Positions 26,848-33,178 of a DNA stretch of 64,000 nt are shown in pieces (positions within the stretch are counted from its first letter, which is position 1; the number at the start of each line of letters is the position of its first letter). The DNA is from Alteromonas hispanica (lineage in GTDB: Bacteria > Pseudomonadota > Gammaproteobacteria > Enterobacterales > Alteromonadaceae), in assembly GCF_010500915.1 (NCBI RefSeq), contig NZ_JAAAWP010000002.1, positions 1-64,000 on the forward strand, read 5' to 3'. Below the pieces are notes generated by a model. That model worked only from the letters and a program-made list of their open reading frames with translations. It searched no databases and was not told the DNA's origin. Position numbers and translations under genes: made by a program.

Positions 26848-27563
26848 GGCAATACAGCACTGTACTTAGCCGTGCCCTTGCATATGCAAAGCGCCTGTTT
26901 ATTTTTTCTTTTGCATTTCTGTTGTCAGCTTGCGCAACTGTTGATTTTATCCCTATTTTAAATCCCGATGCGGCGTTAGAAAGTTTAATCATTAATTATG
27001 AAATTGAACAAAAAGGCATTACCTGTCGCGGGCCAAATAAAATAGATTGCTCAAGTGCGGCGAGAGAAATTCAGAAGCTCTTGTTAGCTAACCCAGATCA
27101 CACAGCCACTCAAGTTTTAGCTGCTTCTTTATTTATTAACACAGGGCGCAGAATACAAGCGCAGGTTGAGCTAGATAAAGTGGTGAGGAATTACATGCCG
27201 CCTTTAGTTGCGTTAATCATGCGCACCGATTTAGCCCTTGGAGAGGGGAACGTTAAGTTGGCTAAACGGCTCAGCGATTACTCTATTTCACTTTATGCCG
27301 GAGAGGCAAAACCCTATCTACAACGCGCTTCAATAGAATATATAAAAGGTGAGTACGACAAGTCGTTAGCGTACTTGAGCACATCCCTTCGCTTCGGGCT
27401 CGATGAAAGTATTTATTACTATCACTTGGGCTTGATTAATCAGGCAAAGCACCAAGTTATGCAGGCCTGCCAGTATTACAAGCGCTCATTGTCGCTTATG
27501 CCACCAAACAGTGCTTTAGTTACCTCCCGTTTAGCATCATTACAACACCTCCCCAATTGTTAA
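26844..27563 (+). CDS. TPR lipoprotein in the TadD position
   Basis: The 239-residue protein has a basic N-terminus, hydrophobic segment and lipobox 'LLSAC', so it should be a lipoprotein. The mature part contains TPR-like helices (about 65-230, for example 'AKPYLQRASIEYIKGEYDKSLAYLSTSLRFG'). TadD proteins are TPR lipoproteins that help secretin assembly; this one fits the position and type, though sequence similarity is not strong. It overlaps the secretin gene by 4 bases and is followed directly by an intrinsic terminator. Confidence 0.72.
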   Translation: MRQYSTVLSRALAYAKRLFIFSFAFLLSACATVDFIPILNPDAALESLIINYEIEQKGITCRGPNKIDCSSAAREIQKLLLANPDHTATQVLAASLFINTGRRIQAQVELDKVVRNYMPPLVALIMRTDLALGEGNVKLAKRLSDYSISLYAGEAKPYLQRASIEYIKGEYDKSLAYLSTSLRFGLDESIYYYHLGLINQAKHQVMQACQYYKRSLSLMPPNSALVTSRLASLQHLPNC

Positions 27564-27573
27564 ATTGATGCGC

Positions 27574-27595
27574 AAAGGCCTTCGGGCCTTTTTTT
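27574..27595 (+). terminator. Intrinsic terminator after the secretin-TPR operon
   Basis: AAAGGCC-TTCG-GGCCTTT stem-loop with a UUCG-type tetraloop, running into a T-tract. It separates the secretin operon from the pilin operon. Confidence 0.9.
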
Positions 27596-27617
27596 ATTTT
27601 AAGTACGAAAATTGTGA

Positions 27618-27632
27618 TTTGCATTTTGCAAA
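27618..27632. promoter_or_regulatory. Candidate activator site (UAS) 3 of the Tad regulon
   Basis: TTTGCATTTTGCAAA, identical to the site at 24784-24798, is centred 82 bp before the -24 element at 27707. Confidence 0.7.
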
Positions 27633-27705
27633 GCAAAATAAGTAAACATGAAGACATTTAGCTCTATTTTTAGGTATGCATTTGAATTATATGGCATTAG
27701 TTTTG

Positions 27706-27721
27706 TGGCACGCTTATAGCA
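27706..27721 (+). promoter_or_regulatory. Sigma54 (-24/-12) promoter of the pilin operon
   Basis: TGGCACGCTTATAGCA matches the sigma54 consensus TGGCACG-N4-TTGCA except TA for TT at the -12 side. GG and GC are spaced exactly. It is 53 bp before the pilin ATG. Confidence 0.8.
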
Positions 27722-27773
27722 ACAAAGCTAACGGGAATAGTCCTTAAAATTTTGATGCACTAAGGTGATAGAG

Positions 27774-28160
27774 ATGAGAAAAGTTAAATCAGGAAACACG
27801 GTTAAAAAGCAAAAAGGTTTTGTTCTTACATCTGAGCTAATCATTCTTTCTACTTCTATGGTAGCAGCGTTGGTGATTGGCTTAGCCACATTAAGAGATT
27901 CAGTAACCGCAGAGCTCGAAGATGTTGCAGAAGCGATTGGTTCTCTTGACCAAAGCTATGCATTCGACGGAATCATCAGCGGCGGCGCAACTGCAGAGAT
28001 CAGTGGCTCTGGCTTTATTGACGGTGTAGATACCAACGCAGGTGACCAAGTTGGATTTAGCTTTGTTGATTCTGACTTCAGTGAAACCGCTTCATCACTC
28101 GGCGCTACTGCAAGCACAGCAGCAGATGGCCCTGCCGCGAATGGTTCGTTTGACGACTAA
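27774..28160 (+). CDS. Prepilin-like major subunit candidate, Glu at +6
   Basis: The small protein (128 residues from the ATG at 27774, preceded by AAGGTG) has a basic leader 'MRKVKSGNTVKKQKG' and then 'FVLTSELIIL' and about 20 hydrophobic residues. Cleavage after the Gly would give a type IV-like pilin, but Glu would be at +6; class IV and Flp pilins have +5. The rest is acidic, small, and rich in Gly, Ser, Ala and Asp, with no Cys. It follows the best sigma54 promoter and is followed by a strong hairpin, consistent with high-level pilin expression. The 387-residue protein at 32015 has the same motif. I take it for the pilus subunit. Confidence 0.7.
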   Translation: MRKVKSGNTVKKQKGFVLTSELIILSTSMVAALVIGLATLRDSVTAELEDVAEAIGSLDQSYAFDGIISGGATAEISGSGFIDGVDTNAGDQVGFSFVDSDFSETASSLGATASTAADGPAANGSFDD

Positions 28161-28174
28161 GCTGGCTCTGCAAT

Positions 28175-28203
28175 TGTCGTTACGCGTAAAGCGCGTAGCG
28201 ACA
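28175..28203 (+). terminator. Stem-loop between pilin and cpaB (possible attenuator)
   Basis: Arms TGTCGTTACGC and GCGTAGCGACA (one internal mismatch) form a stable hairpin, followed by only CTTTT. It is likely a partial terminator or 3'-stabilising hairpin that lets the pilin be made in excess of the assembly proteins. Confidence 0.6.
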
Positions 28204-28225
28204 CTTTTGGCAGGTAGGGGGTGTG

Positions 28226-28993
28226 ATGAAAGATAGAAATAGTAAGGGTGCAACAACGGTTGGTATTACTCTGCTAATGACTTCGGGTCTCATGGCTTCT
28301 GCATTAGGCGTTCGTCAAATAAACAGTGAAGATACACAGGCAATTTGGGTACTTAACAAAAACATACCCGCAGGACATGTGATAACCACTAAAGATATTA
28401 CGCAAAGCGAGTTTTCTGGTGAGGATTTGAATACAGTTTCCCTCAGTGTCCAAAACCCCAGAGCAATAATTGGAAAGAAAGTTTCCAATGCGAAATATAA
28501 AAATGAAATGTTGTTTTCCTCCGACTTTGCGAGAGCGAAAACGAAGGCTTTGTCTGAAGCAATACCTGCAGGAAGAGTGTTATATACGCTTCAACTGCCG
28601 AATTTAGATATACCAATTTCTCGCCTTCACAAAGGCGATAGGCTGGACATTGTTGCAAAGACAGGTCGTACCGTAAGAACAGTTGCAAGAGATGTTCAGT
28701 TAATCGGTGTCTCCAAACAACCGAGTGGGAGCGGCAAAAGCAAAGGGGCTATTGACTCGGCTTCGTCGCAAAAAAATGGCGGAAATTTAGTCACGTCTCT
28801 CGTTCTGGCAGTGCTACCAACTAACGTGTATTCACTTGCAGGTATTGACTCCACCGACAATGTTTCTGTGGTTGTTCACAGTGCGTTTGATATTGAACAA
28901 GGCAAGCTACAAGATTTTTCGAGACTTCAAACCACTAGGCCTGTGGAAGTGGTGAAGGGTGTAAAAAAAGAGTTTGTTTATGTTGCGAGGTAA
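28226..28993 (+). CDS. Pilus assembly protein CpaB/RcpC
   Basis: The 255-residue protein has one N-terminal membrane segment and an SAF domain ('IPAGHVITTKDITQSEF', 'GKKVSNAKYKNEMLF'). It then continues 'IPAGRVLYTLQL' and 'LDIPISRLHKGDRLDIVA', as in CpaB/RcpC. Members sit in the periplasm and support the secretin. The ATG at 28226 has AGGGGG just before it; a GTG one codon earlier is also possible. It follows the pilin gene after a stem-loop and precedes cpaF by 5 bp. Confidence 0.85.
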   Translation: MKDRNSKGATTVGITLLMTSGLMASALGVRQINSEDTQAIWVLNKNIPAGHVITTKDITQSEFSGEDLNTVSLSVQNPRAIIGKKVSNAKYKNEMLFSSDFARAKTKALSEAIPAGRVLYTLQLPNLDIPISRLHKGDRLDIVAKTGRTVRTVARDVQLIGVSKQPSGSGKSKGAIDSASSQKNGGNLVTSLVLAVLPTNVYSLAGIDSTDNVSVVVHSAFDIEQGKLQDFSRLQTTRPVEVVKGVKKEFVYVAR

Positions 28994-28998
28994 TTACC

Positions 28999-30324
28999 AT
29001 GTTCAGACGTTCAATAAGCCAAGCTGCACCTCTTGAAATCTCGTTATCAGAACTCAAAAATGAACTGCACCAGGCCATAATAGAAGAGTTTGAGAAAGAC
29101 CCATCTCAGCTATTCACAGCGAATTTAATGGAAGTGCTCAATGGGCTATGCGACGAACTACCTCGTTTTGTTGATGCTGAGCTATCTTCCTTCCAAAAAA
29201 ATCAAATTGTTCAGTCTGTAAACGATGAGGTTCAGGGCTTAGGTCCGATAGCCGAGTTGATGTTAGACGACGAAATATCCGACATTCTTATCAATAACTT
29301 TGATGAAGTTTGGGTAGAGCAAAGAGGGCAGTTAGTAAGAACCTCTACTCGTTTTGATGACGCTGCCCATTTACGCAGATTTACAGACAGGCTCTTAGAG
29401 GGCTGCGGCCGACAGGCAAGCACCGTTAAGCCTATCATTGATGGTAAGTTACCAGACGGCAGCCGTCTGCATGTGCTAGTACCTCCGGCATGTGTTCAGG
29501 CGGCTGTAGTCTCTATTAGAAAGTTCAGTCATAAAGTTATTAGCGAACAGTTTCTGGTAGACACTGGGTACGTTGAACGACCGCTAATGAATTTTCTAAA
29601 GCGCGCTGTTGAAACAGGCGTAAATATGGTGATATGCGGCAATGCTGGGGCGGGCAAAACATCGTTAATGAATGTTTTGGCCAGTAATATTAAGCCCCAC
29701 GAGCGTGTTGTTACTATTGAGGAAAGTATTGAGCTTAAATTACACCACCAGCATGTGGTACAGCTTGAAACTCACAATGCTAACAGCGAAGGACACGGAG
29801 CACTTACTCTACGAGATCTCGTAAGAGCGTCGCTTCGAATGCGAGCAGATAGAATAATTGTGGGCGAGGTAAGAGGCGGCGAAGCAGTAGACATGCTGCA
29901 AGCGATGAGTTGTGGCCACCAAGGTTCCATCACTACAATTCACGCGAATAGCAGTTTTGATGCTGTGACTCGCTTGAGTACACTCATTCAATTAGATAAT
30001 CAGCAGCTTACCGATAATCATGTTAACGCCATTATTGGCGGCAGTATCCAGCTTATTGTTCATGTCGCTAGAGATGTGAATGGCAAAAGAGAATTAAAAA
30101 GTGTCGGTGAAATTTGTCGCGTAGGAAGTGGGTTCGAACACAACACGCTTTACAGCGCAGACGGCAGCGAGCCAACGGTAGACTTTAATCATTATGACTC
30201 GCCGGTGCTAAAGTTGATTGGCCATCACGGACATGACATCAATAGTTTTCTCCACTTTTTTGAATTAGAAGGGGAGTATGATCAAAACGGAGATACAAGA
30301 TTTAAGAGGGCGATAAATGGATAG
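28999..30324 (+). CDS. Tad secretion ATPase (CpaF/TadA)
   Basis: This 441-residue ATPase has the CpaF N-terminal domain ('VQGLGPIAELMLDDEISDILINNFDEVWVE'), Walker A 'GNAGAGKTS' (residues 214-222), the Asp/His-box region 'TIEESIELKLHH', Walker B-type 'DRIIVGEVRGGEA' and 'GHQGSITTIHANS'. It is the cytoplasmic motor of the pilus. It overlaps tadB by 8 bases. Confidence 0.94.
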   Translation: MFRRSISQAAPLEISLSELKNELHQAIIEEFEKDPSQLFTANLMEVLNGLCDELPRFVDAELSSFQKNQIVQSVNDEVQGLGPIAELMLDDEISDILINNFDEVWVEQRGQLVRTSTRFDDAAHLRRFTDRLLEGCGRQASTVKPIIDGKLPDGSRLHVLVPPACVQAAVVSIRKFSHKVISEQFLVDTGYVERPLMNFLKRAVETGVNMVICGNAGAGKTSLMNVLASNIKPHERVVTIEESIELKLHHQHVVQLETHNANSEGHGALTLRDLVRASLRMRADRIIVGEVRGGEAVDMLQAMSCGHQGSITTIHANSSFDAVTRLSTLIQLDNQQLTDNHVNAIIGGSIQLIVHVARDVNGKRELKSVGEICRVGSGFEHNTLYSADGSEPTVDFNHYDSPVLKLIGHHGHDINSFLHFFELEGEYDQNGDTRFKRAING

Positions 30325-31186
30325 CACGGACTTTTTGCTAACCGGCGGCGCTCTTGTGGCAAGCGGCATTGCGCTTTCTCTATTGCGTGACCCTGACACG
30401 CCTTCGCCGGTTAAACCGGTAACGCTAGATACCTTAAATGAGCGTGACGTGTTAACAACGTCGCTATCGGTTTTGGGTATCAAAGTTCCACCTGCTATTG
30501 TCATTCTTAGCTTTCTGATAATCAGCGGCGCGGCTTGGACCGCGACAACATTACTTTATCCTTCAGCCACAACCAGTGCTTTTATTATTGCCCTAGTTAT
30601 CTTTGTAAGCCTGTTCATCTTAGTGGTTGATGTTGCAAGAATAATTTTGGCAAAGTTTGAGCACGAGTTCTTATCATTCATAGAGTCTGTTCAAGCCTGT
30701 TTAAGTACAGGTATGTCTTTGCACATGGCAATAAAATTTGCTCGAGATCACAGTGAAGGCAGGGTGAAACGGGAGAGCACTGCTCTACTAAATAGGTTGT
30801 CGCTTACCTCCAATATTGACGCCTGTTTTACACCTTTGGTTCAACGCTATAACTGTGAAACCGTTAGGCTGTTTAGTCACAGCGTAATTACGTACAGTCA
30901 AAGTCATTGCGATTTACATGACATGCTCAAGGGCGTGTGCACAATGATGTCCTCAAGAGAGATGGACCGCCAGCAACTAAGGGCCAAATTATCTGGTACT
31001 AAATATGCCGCGTTGTTCAGTGGTCTGTTGCCTTACTCTCTTATTCCTCTGTTTAGTCATAAAGACCCTACATGGTTCGATCCTCTTCTTAATCACCCAA
31101 GCGGCAGCGCATTCTTAACAGCAGCAATTTTATGTCAGCTGTTTGGGCTGCTGTGGCTTAGGTTATCAGTAAGGATTCCTCTGTGA
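30317..31186 (+). CDS. Tad inner-membrane platform protein TadB
   Basis: The 289-residue protein has two N-terminal membrane segments after a short start, a T2SSF/TadB domain ('FLSFIESVQACLSTGMSLHMAIKFARDH'), and C-terminal membrane segments. It should form the inner-membrane base with TadC. It overlaps cpaF (8 bases) and tadC (4 bases), as expected for an operon of assembly proteins. Similarity to TadB is clear in the T2SSF part but the ends are divergent. Confidence 0.85.
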   Translation: MDSTDFLLTGGALVASGIALSLLRDPDTPSPVKPVTLDTLNERDVLTTSLSVLGIKVPPAIVILSFLIISGAAWTATTLLYPSATTSAFIIALVIFVSLFILVVDVARIILAKFEHEFLSFIESVQACLSTGMSLHMAIKFARDHSEGRVKRESTALLNRLSLTSNIDACFTPLVQRYNCETVRLFSHSVITYSQSHCDLHDMLKGVCTMMSSREMDRQQLRAKLSGTKYAALFSGLLPYSLIPLFSHKDPTWFDPLLNHPSGSAFLTAAILCQLFGLLWLRLSVRIPL

Positions 31187-32004
31187 TTGATTTACTGTTA
31201 CTCATTGGTTTTATTATCAGTGCTGGTCTGTTGATTCGAATTGAAACCAGCGACAGCAATAAGCTTTTTGAGGCTAAGCCTGCGGTAGTAAAGAAACCTT
31301 CGTGGAACCCACTTATGGTGATATCAAACAAGCATCTTCGCCAAGCTGGGGTATATGTTAAAACTGATATTGTGCTGATTTATTGTTTAAAAGGATCTGC
31401 GTTATTTACAACTTATATTGCGCTTCAGCTTTTTCCGTTGGAATTAGATTTTAGCTCCATTCTTATCATTAGTGGTTTAGCGTTTTTTCTACCTGATATG
31501 TGGTTTTACGCTAAACGAAGCTCTCGACAAGCCGCTATAGAAAACACGCTAGAATTCTTTTTGCGGGTTCTTTTGGTTTATATGCGGGCAGGGTTTAACT
31601 TTGAGCGGGCCTTCGCTTTAGCCGCAAATCATGGTTTAAGTAAAAAACACCCTCTAGCGGTGGAGCTGAAATTATTTATTTACGAAATAGAAGCAGGTTC
31701 ACCTCGTAATGATGCATTTAAAGCGCTATACGAAAGAACGGGAGTTAAAGGGGTAAAGCGCTTGGCAAACCTCATGTCAATCGGGGTGGAGCTAGGAACC
31801 TCTCTTACCCAAGCCGTTGAAGCTCAACTACAGACTTTCACACTTCAGCGTGGTGCCACGCTAGCTAAAAAAGTAAATAAGAAGGCCTTACATACTACGT
31901 TCCCTATCATATTAATTAGTTTTCCAATGTTTTTGGTTCTTGTCTTTTTCCCTGCAGCGCTTCAAGTACTAACGGTACTAAAACTGCTGGTATCTAACTT
32001 ATGA
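31183..32004 (+). CDS. Tad inner-membrane platform protein TadC
   Basis: A 273-residue T2SSF-family protein: 'LEFFLRVLLVYMRAGFNFERAFALAANHG', 'ELGTSLTQAVEAQLQTF' and a C-terminal hydrophobic hairpin ('TFPIILISFPMFLVLVFFPAAL'). It pairs with TadB as the inner-membrane platform. It starts with GTG, overlapping tadB, and lies 10 bp before the next gene. Confidence 0.87.
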   Translation: MIDLLLLIGFIISAGLLIRIETSDSNKLFEAKPAVVKKPSWNPLMVISNKHLRQAGVYVKTDIVLIYCLKGSALFTTYIALQLFPLELDFSSILIISGLAFFLPDMWFYAKRSSRQAAIENTLEFFLRVLLVYMRAGFNFERAFALAANHGLSKKHPLAVELKLFIYEIEAGSPRNDAFKALYERTGVKGVKRLANLMSIGVELGTSLTQAVEAQLQTFTLQRGATLAKKVNKKALHTTFPIILISFPMFLVLVFFPAALQVLTVLKLLVSNL

Positions 32005-32014
32005 AGGGCAAGCA

Positions 32015-33178
32015 ATGAAAAAGCGCGAGCGAGGTTTTGTCCTTACCATTGAGTTGATACTGATAATAACCATTCTGGTTATTGGCTCGTTTGCCGGTAT
32101 CGTAATGGTGAGAGATGCCCTGTTTAAGCGCTATATGTCGAAGGTAGATACTCAGGCTACCGTGGTAGATGCAAATAATACCCCCCTTGGAATAGCCGTT
32201 GGTTTTGATGAGCATCAGGCTCCACTTATTTTTTATTTCGACCGCGAGGGTGAGCAAGCGTATCGCACCTTGATTGGTATTAGAGATGATAGGTTTACAA
32301 GCCGGGAGGCGGTTTATTACAACGCGCCTAACTGCCAAGGTGACCCGTGTATTAAAGGGTTGAGTGACGAAACGTCAGACTCTAGAGGCACAGGTCAACT
32401 AACCGCCACCGGTAACGTGAGCTATCTGAATGCATTACAGGGCGGTCCTAACTATGCAATAGGCTTTAGTGGCGATGTGAAAGGGCAACTATTACGCAGC
32501 ACTGCACTAGCATGCCCTGCTGAGGATGAAGATATTCAATCTCGTTACGTATCTCAAAAAGTGGTGGCCGGTACGCCATGTGAGCCATTTTCTCTAGAAT
32601 TGGTGCCAGCAGATTCGAGTTGCTTGGTGGGTTTAACCGCACTTGGTGATTCGCTTCTTGGTACGGCTGATGTTGAGTTGAGTGCCGCGTGCTCTGATTG
32701 CCCTTCAGGGTATGAATCGCAAAACGACATAATGGATAATTATCTCCCGGCGGTAGAACTTTTGTTATCAACTGCTTTGGACTCTCTGCAACTCGTTGGG
32801 GTAATTGGGGCTGTTGATGTCACGCTTGGAGAAATTTGCTGCCCTGTTGGCACAAAGCTGGAAGAAGATGAAAATATTGTCGAAACACTGGTGTTTACAA
32901 TATTAGAGGTGATTTTTGACTTGCTCGGTATCGATTTAATTGGCAATCAATTGGTGATCGATACGCTTGCTTTGCTTGGCATTGAACCTGGAATTACTAA
33001 CTGTCAAACACCCCTCACGCTTTTCGCCGCAGAGACTGTGAATACGCCTGGTACAACAACCCCAGCTTTCTCATTATTGCAACCGCCATTCAGAGTTACC
33101 TTGCCACAAGCGGTGGCGAGTTTTTCTGACAACGGCTGGCAATCTGTGTCTCCAACTGGAGAAGGAAGTCGTCTATGA
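32015..33178 (+). CDS. Large prepilin-like protein sharing the pilin's GFVLTxEL motif
   Basis: The 387-residue protein begins 'MKKRERG-FVLTIELIL' followed by a hydrophobic helix and 'VMVRDAL', closely like the small pilin ('FVLTSELIIL...LRDSV'), again with Glu at +6. The rest matches no family I know. It has many Cys, often in pairs (CQGDPC, CSDC, CC), suggesting disulfides, and no other membrane segment. It could be a tip or minor subunit, taking the place of the TadE/F/G pseudopilins, which are missing. AAGGG precedes the ATG. The stop overlaps the next gene's start by 4 bases (ATGA). Confidence 0.65.
   Translation: MKKRERGFVLTIELILIITILVIGSFAGIVMVRDALFKRYMSKVDTQATVVDANNTPLGIAVGFDEHQAPLIFYFDREGEQAYRTLIGIRDDRFTSREAVYYNAPNCQGDPCIKGLSDETSDSRGTGQLTATGNVSYLNALQGGPNYAIGFSGDVKGQLLRSTALACPAEDEDIQSRYVSQKVVAGTPCEPFSLELVPADSSCLVGLTALGDSLLGTADVELSAACSDCPSGYESQNDIMDNYLPAVELLLSTALDSLQLVGVIGAVDVTLGEICCPVGTKLEEDENIVETLVFTILEVIFDLLGIDLIGNQLVIDTLALLGIEPGITNCQTPLTLFAAETVNTPGTTTPAFSLLQPPFRVTLPQAVASFSDNGWQSVSPTGEGSRL

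Noticed and set aside
28163-28177. A sigma54-like TGGCTCTGCAATTGT upstream of cpaB.
   Set aside because: The -12 element has GT instead of GC, no UAS is close except the one used by the pilin, and it overlaps the stem-loop.
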